DNA from: Rheinheimera soli | Lineage (GTDB): Bacteria; Pseudomonadota; Gammaproteobacteria; Enterobacterales; Alteromonadaceae | Length of the DNA: 64,000 nt | Direction: 5' to 3' | Assembly: GCF_021290985.1 (NCBI RefSeq) | Contig: NZ_JAJOYU010000003.1 | Coordinates: forward strand, 62,001-126,000 | Shown: piece by piece, positions 38,342-48,042 of the stretch | Position numbering within the stretch: the stretch's first letter is position 1 | Layout of the letters: each line of letters opens with the position of its first letter | Program-made: the position numbers and the translations under genes | Notes under the pieces: model-generated | What the model saw: only the letters and a program-made list of their open reading frames with translations | What the model was told of the DNA's origin: nothing | Database searches by the model: none

Positions 38342-38404
38342 ATGAAAAAGACACAAATCCGCAATACACTCACCATTATTATTACCACCAACCCTGCGGG
38401 GTAG
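38342..38404 (+). CDS. thrL: thr operon leader peptide
   Basis: 20 codons: MKKTQIRNTLTIIITTNPAG. Four Thr and four Ile codons are present, seven of them clustered in residues 9-16, as expected for a threonine/isoleucine attenuator. No Shine-Dalgarno precedes the ATG. Translation speed would decide between the terminator and antiterminator that follow. Confidence 0.93.
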   Translation: MKKTQIRNTLTIIITTNPAG

Positions 38405-38463
38405 GAGGTCGGCGGCGTATTGTTTTCAAAAAGGCCCGTGACCTCCCTGTCACGGGCCTTTTT
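38404..38463 (+). terminator. thr attenuator (terminator and antiterminator)
   Basis: The terminator is AAAAAGGCCCGTGAC (38428-38442), loop CTCCCT, GTCACGGGCCTTTTT (38449-38463), a perfect 15-pair stem. GGAGGTC (38404-38410), which overlaps the thrL stop codon, can pair with GACCTCC (38440-38446) and would then break the terminator. Confidence 0.93.
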
Positions 38464-38483
38464 CGTTTAGCAAGGAGTAAAAC

Positions 38484-40943
38484 ATGAGGGTGCTTAAGTT
38501 TGGTGGTTCGTCTCTGGCGTCGGTAACCCGCTTCCTCGAGGTGGCGGATATAGTGCAACAACAGATTGGCAACCAAAGCGTAGGCTTGGTGTTGTCTGCG
38601 CCGCAGGGCGTCACCAACTTACTGGTGGAACTGACGGATCTGGCTTTTTTAGGCTCTGACTATCAGCCGCTGTTGCTGCAGTGGAAGCAGCGGCTGGCTC
38701 AATTAGTATCGGAAGCCAGTTTACGGGTCAGTAGCGAGCAGTTAAAAACAGTGCAACAACTGGCTGATGAACAAGAGCAAAAGCTGACCGAACGTTTGCA
38801 GGGCATCAGCTTATTAAGTTATTGCCCCGATCATATCAAGGCGCAAATTTTAGGTATGGGTGAGCAGTTTAGTGTTTGCCTGATGACGGCGTTGTTTAAA
38901 TCCCGTCAGGTCAATGTGGTGCTGCTGGACTCTGTGGCCTTAGTAAAAAGTCAGGGTGATTACTTAAATGCCGTGGCCGATATTCCTGCTTCTGAACTAA
39001 CTTTTGCTGCAGCTTTAGCTAAACAATCGGCTCAGGTCTATGTGATGGCCGGTTTTGTCTCCAGTAATGCCCAGGGTGAGCTGTGTTTATTAGGCCGCAA
39101 TGGCTCTGACTACTCAGCCGCCATTGTGGCTGCTGCGGTAAAAGCTTCAGTCTGTGAAATCTGGACCGATGTAGATGGTGTCTACAGTGCCGACCCACGT
39201 CAGGTGAAACAAGCCAAACTGATTGAGCATTTATCTTATGATGAAGCCATGGAGCTGTCGTACTTTGGTGCCAAAGTGCTGCATCCAAAAACCATTGGCC
39301 CATTGGCGCGTTTTCAAATTCCTTGTTACATCAAAAATACCTTAAATCCTGCAGCGCCTGGCACCTGCATTGATGCCGATAATAATGGTGACTCGCTGGT
39401 CAAAGGTATTTCCAGTCTCGAGCATCTGGCGCTGATTACCGTCTCTGGCCCTGGCCTCAAAGGTGTGGTCGGTATGGCGTCCCGTGTTTTTGCCACTATG
39501 GCGCGTGAACAGGTTTCTGTCAGTTTAATTACCCAGTCTTCTTCTGAATTTAGTATCAGCTTCTGTGTCGCTCAGCTGGATTTAGCTTCAGCGAAAAAAG
39601 CGCTAGAAGCTGAGTTTGAACTGGAACTGCAAGGTAAGTTATTGCGTCCGCTGCAAATATTATCTGATATGGCTATTGTCAGCCTTGTGGGTGATGGTAT
39701 GCGTCAGCATCGCGGTGTGGCGGCTAAGTTTTTTGCCTCTTTAGCGCAAGCTCGTGTCAACGTGGTGGCTATAGCGCAAGACAGCAGCGAACGTTCTATC
39801 TCCGCTGTGGTAGAACAAAAGGCCTGTCAGAATGCAGTGAAGGTGTGCCATGAAAACTTCTTCAGCCATATCCCAAGTATCGATGTATTTCTGGTCGGTT
39901 GTGGTGTGGTGGGCAGTGAATTACTGGCGCAGTTCCAGCGTCAGCAGCAGTTTTTGCAGCAACGTAACGTCAAGCTGAAGGTCTATGGTATTGCCAATTC
40001 CAAAGCCTTATTGTTGGATGAAAAGGGCATCGACTTAAGCCAATGGCCACAGCAGATGCAGCAGGCCAAGGCGCAGTTCTCTGTGGCAGATTTAAGCCGT
40101 TTTGTGCAGGAACAGCATTTAACTAATCCGGTTTTGATTGATTGCAGCAGTGCAGAACCTGTGGCTAATTTGTATGTTGATTTCTTAAAAGCCGGTTTTC
40201 ATGTGGTCACGCCCAACAAAAAAGCCAATACAGGCTCTTTGGACTATTATCATCAGCTGCGTCAGGTGGCACAGCAGCACCGTCGTCGTTTCCTGTATGA
40301 AACCACTGTAGGCGCAGGTTTACCTGTGATCGACACCTTACAGGGCTTGTTTAATGCTGGTGACGAGCTGGTGGCTTTTGAAGGGATTTTATCTGGCTCT
40401 TTATCTTATATCTTTGGATTGCTGGAGCAGGGACAGTCTTTGTCTGAAGTCACTACGAAAGCACGGGAATTAGGCTTTACTGAGCCGGATCCACGCGATG
40501 ATTTGTCTGGCATGGATGTGGCACGTAAGCTACTGATCATGGCGCGTGAGTCTGGTTTGATGCTGAATTTAGCCGATGTCGAAGTGGAAGGTGTATTACC
40601 TGCTGACTTTGCGCCTGGCACTGATGTACCGGCTTTTATGCAGCAGTTGCCAGAGCTTAATCAACAATTTGCAGAGCGTATTGCAGAGGCGAAAGCCAAA
40701 GGCCAGGTGCTGCGTTACATAGGTGAAATCAGCGAAGGTCGCTGCAAAGTGGCCATCAAAGCTTTGGATCTGGATCATCCATTGGCTAAAGTGAAAGACG
40801 GTGAAAACGCCTTGGCTATTCATACCCGTTATTACCAGCCTATTCCTTTTGTGTTGCGTGGTTATGGTGCTGGTGCTGCGGTAACAGCAGCAGGTGTGTT
40901 CAGTGATGTAATGCGGACTTTGTCCTGGCAGCAGGAGATGTAA
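38484..40943 (+). CDS. thrA: Bifunctional aspartokinase I / homoserine dehydrogenase I
   Basis: 819 aa, the E. coli ThrA length. Aspartokinase domain about 1-290 (MRVLKFGGSSLAS, GRNGSDYSAAIVAAA), ACT pair about 310-460, homoserine dehydrogenase about 465-819 (VFLVGCGVVGSELL, TPNKKANTGSLDYY, GILSGSLSYIFG). It catalyses the first and third steps from aspartate to threonine. A ThrA, not MetL, assignment follows from its position in thrABC. RBS AAGGAG is well placed. Confidence 0.97.
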   Translation: MRVLKFGGSSLASVTRFLEVADIVQQQIGNQSVGLVLSAPQGVTNLLVELTDLAFLGSDYQPLLLQWKQRLAQLVSEASLRVSSEQLKTVQQLADEQEQKLTERLQGISLLSYCPDHIKAQILGMGEQFSVCLMTALFKSRQVNVVLLDSVALVKSQGDYLNAVADIPASELTFAAALAKQSAQVYVMAGFVSSNAQGELCLLGRNGSDYSAAIVAAAVKASVCEIWTDVDGVYSADPRQVKQAKLIEHLSYDEAMELSYFGAKVLHPKTIGPLARFQIPCYIKNTLNPAAPGTCIDADNNGDSLVKGISSLEHLALITVSGPGLKGVVGMASRVFATMAREQVSVSLITQSSSEFSISFCVAQLDLASAKKALEAEFELELQGKLLRPLQILSDMAIVSLVGDGMRQHRGVAAKFFASLAQARVNVVAIAQDSSERSISAVVEQKACQNAVKVCHENFFSHIPSIDVFLVGCGVVGSELLAQFQRQQQFLQQRNVKLKVYGIANSKALLLDEKGIDLSQWPQQMQQAKAQFSVADLSRFVQEQHLTNPVLIDCSSAEPVANLYVDFLKAGFHVVTPNKKANTGSLDYYHQLRQVAQQHRRRFLYETTVGAGLPVIDTLQGLFNAGDELVAFEGILSGSLSYIFGLLEQGQSLSEVTTKARELGFTEPDPRDDLSGMDVARKLLIMARESGLMLNLADVEVEGVLPADFAPGTDVPAFMQQLPELNQQFAERIAEAKAKGQVLRYIGEISEGRCKVAIKALDLDHPLAKVKDGENALAIHTRYYQPIPFVLRGYGAGAAVTAAGVFSDVMRTLSWQQEM

Positions 40944-40944
40944 C

Positions 40945-41877
40945 ATGAAGTCGTATTTTGCGCCTGCATCCACAGGGAATTTTTCTGTTGGATTTGATTT
41001 ATTAGGCGCTGCTTTTGAACCAGTCGATGGTTCTTTATTTGGTGATGAACTGCGTATTCAGTCTGAGCAGGCTGAACTGAGTTTGCAACTAACCGGCCGT
41101 TATGTGCATCAACTGCCTGGTGACACAGACGATAACTTAGTGCTGAAGTGTTTTTATGCCTTTGAAAAGGCAATAGGCCGGACTATCCCTCGGTTGCAAC
41201 TGGAGCTGGTGAAAAACCTGCCAGTTGGCAGTGGTTTGGGTTCCAGCGCCTGTTCTATTGTGGTTGCCTGTTATGCCTTTAATGACTATTTCGGCAAACC
41301 TTTAACTGACTATCAGCTGTTGCAGCTGATGGCGCAACTGGAAGGTGGCGTCAGCGGTTCAGTGCATTACGATAACGTCGCTCCGTCTTTTTACGGCGGT
41401 TTATTGTTGATGTTGCCAGACAGCCCTTTGTTATGCCGGGCTTTACCTTGGTTTGAGCACTGGCAAGTGGTGCTTTGTTACCCCGGTACTGTGCTGTCAA
41501 CCAAAGAAGCCCGTGCTGTATTGCCGCAGCAATTGACGCTGAAGCACAGCATAGCTTTTGCCGGCATGTTAAGCCGTTTTATCAGTGCTTTGTATGCCAA
41601 AGATGAAACCGAAGCTTTTGCCGCTTTACAGGATTTAGTGGCAGAACCTGCCCGTCAGCATTTGATGCCTGAACTTGCACCTATACGTGAAAAGTTAACA
41701 GCTCAGGGCATTGGCCATGTAGGTATCTCAGGCGCTGGCCCTACTATTTTTGCGGTCTGTCAAAATGACACCCAGGCCCAATTTGCCGCTGATTATTTAC
41801 AACAGCATTACGCTAAAAACTCAGATGCCATCACGACAGTCTGTCGTCTGGCGAGACAAGGCGCACGTGCGCTGTAG
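40945..41877 (+). CDS. thrB: Homoserine kinase
   Basis: 310 aa GHMP kinase that phosphorylates homoserine. The ATP loop PVGSGLGSSACSIV (about 91-104) and the C-terminal GISGAGPTIFAV are typical. One base separates it from the thrA stop, indicating tight coupling. Confidence 0.97.
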   Translation: MKSYFAPASTGNFSVGFDLLGAAFEPVDGSLFGDELRIQSEQAELSLQLTGRYVHQLPGDTDDNLVLKCFYAFEKAIGRTIPRLQLELVKNLPVGSGLGSSACSIVVACYAFNDYFGKPLTDYQLLQLMAQLEGGVSGSVHYDNVAPSFYGGLLLMLPDSPLLCRALPWFEHWQVVLCYPGTVLSTKEARAVLPQQLTLKHSIAFAGMLSRFISALYAKDETEAFAALQDLVAEPARQHLMPELAPIREKLTAQGIGHVGISGAGPTIFAVCQNDTQAQFAADYLQQHYAKNSDAITTVCRLARQGARAL

Positions 41878-41886
41878 GATGTAACA

Positions 41887-43176
41887 ATGCAATTAACAAA
41901 TACCAAAGTCGCTTCACAACAAGTTAGTTTTTTAGATGCAGTGCGTATTGGATTGGGCGAGCAGCAGGGCCTGTTTTTCCCAACCCAGTGGCCAACACTG
42001 GATATTGACACCATATTAGAGCTGCCTTTTGTTGAGCGCAGCGCCAAAGTGCTGCAGGCTTTAATAGGCGACGAGCTTTCTGCTGAACAAATCCATCAGA
42101 TGGTAAGTTTGGCTTTTCAGTTTCCGGCGCCCTTAGCGCAAGTAACAGAGGATGTGGCCTGTTTAGAATTATTTCATGGCCCCACTTTAGCTTTTAAAGA
42201 CTTTGGTGGCCGTTTTATGGCGCAGGCTTTAATTCAGGCGCAAAAGCAGCAGAATGTCAGCAAAACCACTATTGTCACTGCCACTTCGGGTGATACAGGT
42301 GCTGCTGTGGCTCATGCTTTTTATCAGCAGGCCGGTGTGGATGTGGTGATTTTATTTCCAAAAGGAAAAATCAGCCCACTGCAAGAAAAGCTGTTTACTA
42401 CCTTAGGTCATAACATCCATACACTGGCTGTAGACGCCGATTTTGACCAGTGTCAGGCGCTGGTGAAAGATGTATTTAACGACCGTGATTTAGTCAAACA
42501 GCTAAATATCAACTCAGCCAACTCTATTAATATCAGCCGGTTATTTGCACAAATTTGTTATTACTTTGAAGCAGTGGCTCAGGTGCCAAAAGATAAAAGA
42601 GATCAAATTGTTATTGCTGTGCCCAGCGGTAACTTCGGCAACCTGACTGCAGGTTTAATTGCCAAAGTCTTAGGTTTACCTATCAAGCGTATGATAGCGG
42701 CCACTAACTTAAACGACACAGTGCCTCGTTATTGGAAAGAGGGCCAGTGGGCGCCCAACAAAACTATCCCAACTTTATCTAACGCAATGGATGTTAGTGC
42801 GCCGAATAACTGGCCACGGGTTGAAGCTTTATTAGCGCAAGGAAAAATTTCCCGCGACGATTTAGAAGCTGTGATGGTGGACGAAGAAGATACCCAAGTC
42901 TCTATGCGCTTATTGGCGCATTTAGGTTATGTCAGTGAGCCTCATGCTGCTATTGCTTACAAAGCGTTAAAACGTAGCTTGCAGGATGGCGAATTTGGCA
43001 TTTTCTTAGGCACTGCGCATCCGGCTAAATTTAAAGAGCAGGTCGAAAACATCCTTGGCAGCCCTATAGCTCTGCCGCCTGAGTTAGCCGCTGTGGCATC
43101 TGAGACAAGTTTAAGTGCAGATATGGCGCCGGATTTTGTACAATTACGCCAATTCTTACTGACTCTGGATAAATAA
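41887..43176 (+). CDS. thrC: Threonine synthase
   Basis: 429 aa PLP enzyme that forms threonine from O-phosphohomoserine. The PLP lysine is in HGPTLAFKDFGGRF (about residue 107) and the phosphate motif in TATSGDTGAAVAHAF. Nine bp after thrB; the ung gene starts 3 bp after its stop. Confidence 0.97.
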   Translation: MQLTNTKVASQQVSFLDAVRIGLGEQQGLFFPTQWPTLDIDTILELPFVERSAKVLQALIGDELSAEQIHQMVSLAFQFPAPLAQVTEDVACLELFHGPTLAFKDFGGRFMAQALIQAQKQQNVSKTTIVTATSGDTGAAVAHAFYQQAGVDVVILFPKGKISPLQEKLFTTLGHNIHTLAVDADFDQCQALVKDVFNDRDLVKQLNINSANSINISRLFAQICYYFEAVAQVPKDKRDQIVIAVPSGNFGNLTAGLIAKVLGLPIKRMIAATNLNDTVPRYWKEGQWAPNKTIPTLSNAMDVSAPNNWPRVEALLAQGKISRDDLEAVMVDEEDTQVSMRLLAHLGYVSEPHAAIAYKALKRSLQDGEFGIFLGTAHPAKFKEQVENILGSPIALPPELAAVASETSLSADMAPDFVQLRQFLLTLDK

Positions 43177-43179
43177 GCT

Positions 43180-43842
43180 GTGTCTTTAAATTGGCAAGAC
43201 GTGATTGGGGCTGAAAAAAATCAGCCCTATTTTCTGCAAACTATGGATTACTTAAAGCAACAACGTGCCGCAGGCCAGGTGATTTATCCACCTGAAGCGC
43301 TGGTGTTTAATGCCTTTAAGTTAACGCCTTTTTCAGAGATGAAAGTGGTTGTGATAGGGCAGGACCCTTACCATGGTCCAAACCAGGCTCATGGTTTAAG
43401 TTTCTCTGTGCCTGCAGGAGTCGCCATTCCACCTTCGCTGCGTAATATCTACAAAGAGCTGGCGCTGGAATATGTTGATTTTCAAACCCCAAAACATGGC
43501 TGTCTGGAAAGTTGGGCAGAGCAGGGCGTGTTGTTACTTAATACCGCATTAACTGTGGTGGCGAATGAGGCCAATTCACACCGCAATTTAGGTTGGGAGC
43601 AATTTACCGATCAAGTGATTCGGGCTATCAGTGCCAATGCAGAAGGTATAGTGTTTTTGTTATGGGGCAGCCATGCGATTAAAAAATCGCAGCTGATTGA
43701 CCAGGCGAAACACCATATTCTGACGGCTCCTCATCCATCACCTTTGTCAGCGCACCGCGGCTTTTTAGGCTGTGGACACTTTGCCAAAGCAAATGAGTTG
43801 CTAGAACAGCAGGGTAAGCAACCTATCCGCTGGCAGGTTTAA
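43180..43842 (+). CDS. ung: Uracil-DNA glycosylase
   Basis: 220 aa family 1 UDG, which removes uracil from DNA. The water-activating Asp is in [18 protein letters not shown] and the uracil-contacting His in [11 protein letters not shown]. The start is GTG at 43180, only 3 bp after thrC, with no distinct Shine-Dalgarno, so it appears translationally linked to the thr operon. Confidence 0.97.
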   Translation: MSLNWQDVIGAEKNQPYFLQTMDYLKQQRAAGQVIYPPEALVFNAFKLTPFSEMKVVVIGQDPYHGPNQAHGLSFSVPAGVAIPPSLRNIYKELALEYVDFQTPKHGCLESWAEQGVLLLNTALTVVANEANSHRNLGWEQFTDQVIRAISANAEGIVFLLWGSHAIKKSQLIDQAKHHILTAPHPSPLSAHRGFLGCGHFAKANELLEQQGKQPIRWQV

Positions 43843-43889
43843 CCACAGATACCCTGATTAGAATTGAGCCTGAATTACAGCCAAATAAA

Positions 43890-43920
43890 AAGCCCCGACA
43901 TTGCTGTCGGGGCTTAATTT
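43890..43920. terminator. Terminator between ung and the DUF3545 gene
   Basis: AAGCCCCGACA-TTGC-TGTCGGGGCTT, a perfect 11-pair stem, followed by AATTT on plus and AAAA/TTTT tracts on the other side. It serves two convergent genes. Confidence 0.9.
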
Positions 43921-44095
43921 AACTTAATTCGATGTCTACTAACTCAGGTTCTATGGTCCAGTCTATGTCTTCTAGTTCTCGTTTTAAGCGCTGGCGTTCT
44001 TTGACTGCTTCAATTTCGCGCCACTTGCGTTTTACTGCACGGCTCTTTGTCGCAGGACGCTCCAACATATTCAGTAAGTCTTCGAAGCTTTCCAT
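43919..44095 (-). CDS. Small DUF3545-like protein
   Basis: 58 aa, read on minus from the ATG at 44095, which has AGAGGGG about five bases upstream. The sequence begins MESFEDLLNMLERPATKS and contains the charged core AVKRKWREIEAVKERQRLKR, which I recognise as the DUF3545 style of Vibrio and Shewanella (SKRKWREIE). It ends in an acidic tail. Probably cytosolic and helical, of unknown function. The plus-strand frame across it encodes a Ser/Arg-rich product with no supporting signals and is discounted. Confidence 0.8.
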   Translation of the reverse strand: MESFEDLLNMLERPATKSRAVKRKWREIEAVKERQRLKRELEDIDWTIEPELVDIELS

Positions 44096-44177
44096 GGTTG
44101 CCCCTCTGAGTTGTTGTTATTTTCAACAAATTAGTACCACACTTTGTCTAAAAATAAAATAACTCTTTGACACAAAT

Positions 44178-44207
44178 ATGAACGAAAAATGAATGTTTTT
44201 CGTTCAT
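44178..44207 (-). terminator. Probable terminator after pgi
   Basis: ATGAACGAAAAA and TTTTTCGTTCAT form a 12-pair stem around a six-base loop, beginning 9 bp after the pgi stop. It is AT-rich and lacks a separate T-run on minus. Confidence 0.55.
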
Positions 44208-44215
44208 TCAACAGG

Positions 44216-45844
44216 TTAGCCCAAGTTCAACTGCTTAAATTTTGCGATAAGTGCCTCTGTAGACGCATCAAAGTTGTTGTTTTGTTGGCGAGATAACACC
44301 TGATAAATAGGAGTCGACAGCTGTTTACCCAGCTCAACACCCCATTGATCAAAAGAGTTGATATTCCATAAAACACCCTGACAAAACACTTTCTGCTCAT
44401 AAAGCGCAATCAAAGCACCTAAGTAATAAGGCGATAATTCTGGCAGCAATAAAGTGTTGCTTGGCTTATTTCCAGGCGACACTTTATGTGGTGCCAAAGC
44501 AATAGCTTCTGCTTCTGATGCACCGCTTGCCAGTACTTCGGCTTTGGCTTCGTCAAAAGTTTTACCTTGCATTAGCGCCTGAGTTTGGGCAAAGCAATGA
44601 GCAGCTAATCTGTGATGATGATCTTTGAGCTCGTGACTGACTTTGGCAGGCAGAATAAAGTCTGAAGGCACAGCCAACACGCTTTGATGCAATAACTGAT
44701 GGTACGCATGCTGACCATTAGTACCCGCATCTCCCCAAATCACCGGCGCTGTGGCATCTGTTAATGGCTTGCCATCAAGATCCACCCCTTTACCATTACT
44801 TTCCATATCCAGCTGCTGTACGTAAGAGGGCAGGAAACGTAAATAATGGCTGTACGGCAGTAAGGCTTGCGCCTGACAACCTTTGGCATTGATATACCAG
44901 ACGCCAAGCAAAGCCAAAATCACCGGCATATTCTGCTCAAGTGGGGCATTGATAAAATGCTGGTCCATATCGCGGGCGCCTTTGAGCAGTTGTTGAAATT
45001 GCTCCATGCCCAGTTGCAATGCGACCGGGAAGCCGATTGCAGACCATAACGAATAACGGCCGCCAACCCAGTCCCACATTGGCAGAATATGTTCAGCCAC
45101 TATGCCAAATTCTGCTGCGGCTTTGATATTGGACGAGGTGGCCCAGAAATGCTGAGCTATAGCGGCTTTGTCTGCACCTTTGTCGGTGAACCACTGACGC
45201 ACAGCCAACGCGTTTTGTTTGGTTTCTTCAGTGCCAAAAGACTTAGAGGCTACAAACACCAGAGTAGTCGCAGGGTTTAAGTTTTTCACCACATCTGAGA
45301 CGACGGCACCATCAATATTGCCGGCAAAGTGAATACGCACTGGGCTTTGGTTAAAAGGCGCTAAAGCTTCACAGGCCATTTGTGGGCCTAATAACGAGCC
45401 ACCAATACCAATCCAGATCAGATCGGTAATGGCATCGCCCTGATAGCCTTTGTAGCTGCCTTGATGCAACTGGCCAATCAGCTCTGCCATTTGCGCATGG
45501 CAGGCCTGAATTTCAGGTTGTAAATCAACACCATCTAACACTAAAGGAGTTTTTGTATCTGCACGCAACGCCATATGCCAAACCGCACGTTGTTCCGTGT
45601 TGTTTATTTTGTCGCCACTTAGCATCTGCTGAGTTTTGCTTTGGATCTGGCTTTGTTTGGCCAGCTCCAACAGCTTTTGCCAGATGCCATCTGTGATCAG
45701 GTTTTTGGCAAAATCCAGGTGAATGCCACAGGCATTGACCTGAAATTTTTCAGCACGCTTTGGATCTGCGGCAAACTCTTGACGCAAGGACAAAGGCTGT
45801 TGCGCCAGCTGTTTTAACTCTGCCCAGACTGCAGACGACATCAT
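44216..45844 (-). CDS. pgi: Glucose-6-phosphate isomerase
   Basis: 542 aa, typical bacterial length. Interconverts glucose-6-phosphate and fructose-6-phosphate. The two PGI signatures are visible: VFVASKSFGTEETKQNA and, near the C-terminus, GVLWNINSFDQWGVELGK. The active-site GIGGSLLGPQMA is present. AGGAG lies five bases before the ATG at 45844. It is 46 bp downstream of tal and probably cotranscribed. Confidence 0.97.
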   Translation of the reverse strand: MMSSAVWAELKQLAQQPLSLRQEFAADPKRAEKFQVNACGIHLDFAKNLITDGIWQKLLELAKQSQIQSKTQQMLSGDKINNTEQRAVWHMALRADTKTPLVLDGVDLQPEIQACHAQMAELIGQLHQGSYKGYQGDAITDLIWIGIGGSLLGPQMACEALAPFNQSPVRIHFAGNIDGAVVSDVVKNLNPATTLVFVASKSFGTEETKQNALAVRQWFTDKGADKAAIAQHFWATSSNIKAAAEFGIVAEHILPMWDWVGGRYSLWSAIGFPVALQLGMEQFQQLLKGARDMDQHFINAPLEQNMPVILALLGVWYINAKGCQAQALLPYSHYLRFLPSYVQQLDMESNGKGVDLDGKPLTDATAPVIWGDAGTNGQHAYHQLLHQSVLAVPSDFILPAKVSHELKDHHHRLAAHCFAQTQALMQGKTFDEAKAEVLASGASEAEAIALAPHKVSPGNKPSNTLLLPELSPYYLGALIALYEQKVFCQGVLWNINSFDQWGVELGKQLSTPIYQVLSRQQNNNFDASTEALIAKFKQLNLG

Positions 45845-45890
45845 ATAAACTCCTGTAGTGATCCGATGGTGATAAAAATTAAGCCTTTGA

Positions 45891-46847
45891 TTAGGCCTGT
45901 AACTGCGCCTGAATTAAAGTTTCCAGCTTACGTTGGTCAACGGCAAATTTACGGATACCTTCCGACAGTTTTTCGGTGGCCATTGCATCTTCATTCAGCG
46001 CCCAGCGGAATTCTGCTTCAGTTAAAGCCGCAGTTTCTTTGGCGGTAGCGCCAGTATCTTGCAGATGAACTGTCAAAGTGCCTTCTTGCTGGCTTAATTC
46101 TTCCAGCAAGCCTGGGCTGATGGTTAAGCGGTCACAGCCTGCTAAAGCTAATACTTCGCCGATGTTACGGAAGCTTGCACCCATCACCACAGTTTTATGG
46201 CCATAGGTTTTGAAATAACGATAAATTTCACGCACTGAAACTACACCAGGGTCAGTTTCTGCTGTGTAGTCTTGTTTGGTATTGGCTTTGTACCAGTCCA
46301 GAATACGGCCAACAAAAGGAGAAATTAAGAAGATGCCAGCTTCAGCACAAGCACGGGCTTGCGCCATATGAAACAGCAGCGTCAGGTTACACTGAATACC
46401 TTGTTGCTCAAGATGGCGTGCTGCCTGAATACCTTCCCAGGTCGAGGCTATTTTGATCAAAATACGATCTTTGCTGATGCCGTTTTCTTCATATAAAGCA
46501 ACCAACTGCAGCGCTTTATCAATGCTGGCCTGAGTATCAAAAGATAAACGGGCATCCACTTCAGTCGACACACGACCTGGTACTAACTTGCTGATCTGAG
46601 TGCCGATATCTACTGCAAATTTATCGCTGGCAATACTAACCTGAGTCGCCAGATCAGAGCTTTTGCTTTTGGCATAAGCCACAGCCTGAGCTAATAACGG
46701 CTTAGAAAACTCCAGCTGACTAGCGTTTAATAACAAAGAAGGGTTTGTTGTGGCGTCTACAGGGCGGAATTGTTCAATGGCGCCTAAGTCACCACTGTCG
46801 ACCACTACTGTAGTCACTGCTTTTAGCTGTTCAAGTAAAGTGCTCAT
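45891..46847 (-). CDS. tal: Transaldolase
   Basis: 318 aa. Transfers dihydroxyacetone between sugar phosphates in the pentose phosphate pathway. The N-terminal motif [10 protein letters not shown] and the Schiff-base lysine in [13 protein letters not shown] (about residue 132) are visible. First gene of a tal-pgi pair. A HexR-like palindrome lies 61 bp upstream. Confidence 0.97.
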   Translation of the reverse strand: MSTLLEQLKAVTTVVVDSGDLGAIEQFRPVDATTNPSLLLNASQLEFSKPLLAQAVAYAKSKSSDLATQVSIASDKFAVDIGTQISKLVPGRVSTEVDARLSFDTQASIDKALQLVALYEENGISKDRILIKIASTWEGIQAARHLEQQGIQCNLTLLFHMAQARACAEAGIFLISPFVGRILDWYKANTKQDYTAETDPGVVSVREIYRYFKTYGHKTVVMGASFRNIGEVLALAGCDRLTISPGLLEELSQQEGTLTVHLQDTGATAKETAALTEAEFRWALNEDAMATEKLSEGIRKFAVDQRKLETLIQAQLQA

Positions 46848-46908
46848 ATTGTTTTATTACCGTTTTTCTGATCACAAGTCAGTGATGTGGGGCTTAATAC
46901 TAAATAAA

Positions 46909-46923
46909 TGTAGGAAAATTACA
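46909..46923. promoter_or_regulatory. HexR-like operator upstream of tal-pgi
   Basis: TGTAGGAAAATTACA matches the HexR consensus TGTARTWWWWTTACA, as I know it for gammaproteobacteria, at 14 of 15 positions. It is 61 bp from the tal ATG. HexR is a KDPG-responsive regulator of central sugar metabolism and tal is a plausible target. The remaining gap to yaaA contains no other feature I can name. Confidence 0.65.
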
Positions 46924-47142
46924 ACACAAAAGCAGGCTTTTGTGGCAAGTTTCTTACATTCGGAATTCTGTTTGTTTTGCTGCTTATAGCCTTATTTTAT
47001 AAGGTCTCTATAGTGTTCAGAGCTTACCATGAAAAAAAGTAAAAACCATGTCTAAGCCCCGTCCGTATTGAGTTTTGTTGTCGAGCTCTGCTGTAGTTTT
47101 TGTTATAGTCGCTTTATCTTGCTGTATAGGAAACCAAAACCC

Positions 47143-47922
47143 ATGTTGATGGTGATATCACCCGCCAAAGATTTAGATTACCAAAGCCCTTTATCCGTCA
47201 CTGCATTCAGCCAGCCTGCATTGCTGGATCAAAGCCTTGAACTGATGCCCTATTGCCGCGAGCTGACACCAGTTCAACTGTCAGGCTTAATGCATATCAG
47301 TGACAAGCTGGCAGGTTTGAATGCAGCGCGGTTTGCAGAGTGGTCCACACCTTTTACGCCAGACAATGCCCGCCAGGCGCTGTTTGCTTTTAATGGGGAT
47401 GTGTATCAGGGCTTGCAAGCGTCCAGCCTGAAACAAAAAGATCTGGACTATGCCCAGCAACATTTACGCATTTTAAGTGGTTTGTATGGGGTGCTGCGGC
47501 CTTTGGATCTGATGCAGCCTTACCGTCTGGAAATGGGCACTTCGTTAGAAAATGGCCGTGGTAAAAATTTATATCAGTTCTGGGGCGATCGCATCAGTAC
47601 TGAACTGAATCAACAGCTGGAGCAGTTAAATTCAGAGATGCTGCTGAATTTAGCTTCGCAGGAATACTTTAAAGCCGTGGATAAAAAAGCGCTGCACGCC
47701 AAAGTGCTGAATGTGGAATTTAAAGATTTCAAAAATGGTCAGTATAAAATCATCAGTTTTTTCGCCAAAAAAGCCCGAGGCCTGATGGCGCGTTATGTCA
47801 TTGAACAGCAAATCCAAGAGGTTGAAGGCTTAAAGCAATTTAATAGTGCCGGTTATCAGTTTAGCAGCGCCGAATCTAAAGCCGATAAACTGGTGTTTAC
47901 ACGGATGCAACAACAAGACTAA
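47143..47922 (+). CDS. yaaA: Peroxide stress protein YaaA
   Basis: 259 aa from the ATG at 47143 ([17 protein letters not shown], the family start); upstream in-frame codons are not homologous-looking. YaaA lowers intracellular free iron and protects DNA during peroxide stress. [19 protein letters not shown] and the [12 protein letters not shown] segment are typical. thrLABC, yaaA and talB are neighbours in E. coli as well. Confidence 0.95.
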   Translation: MLMVISPAKDLDYQSPLSVTAFSQPALLDQSLELMPYCRELTPVQLSGLMHISDKLAGLNAARFAEWSTPFTPDNARQALFAFNGDVYQGLQASSLKQKDLDYAQQHLRILSGLYGVLRPLDLMQPYRLEMGTSLENGRGKNLYQFWGDRISTELNQQLEQLNSEMLLNLASQEYFKAVDKKALHAKVLNVEFKDFKNGQYKIISFFAKKARGLMARYVIEQQIQEVEGLKQFNSAGYQFSSAESKADKLVFTRMQQQD

Positions 47923-47952
47923 TACTTCGTGTTCTTTAGGCGAAGTAAGCTG

Positions 47953-47980
47953 AAAAAGCCGCATAAAACTGCGGCTTTTT
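47953..47980 (+). terminator. Terminator after yaaA
   Basis: AAAAAGCCGC-ATAAAACT-GCGGCTTTTT, a ten-pair stem with T-rich 3' arm. Confidence 0.88.
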
Positions 47981-48042
47981 AGTGCGCTTTTTTAATTGGC
48001 TTTTGCTAAAATGCGCGGCTCTATTGATCCGAGTGTTGCCCT

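Noticed and set aside
43932-44162. A 76-codon plus-strand frame after ung
   Set aside because: Ser/Arg-rich product without ribosome site; the minus strand of the same DNA encodes a better-supported DUF3545-like protein.
47030-47056. An eight-codon ORF beginning MKKSKNHV before yaaA
   Set aside because: Too short and without ribosome site; likely chance.
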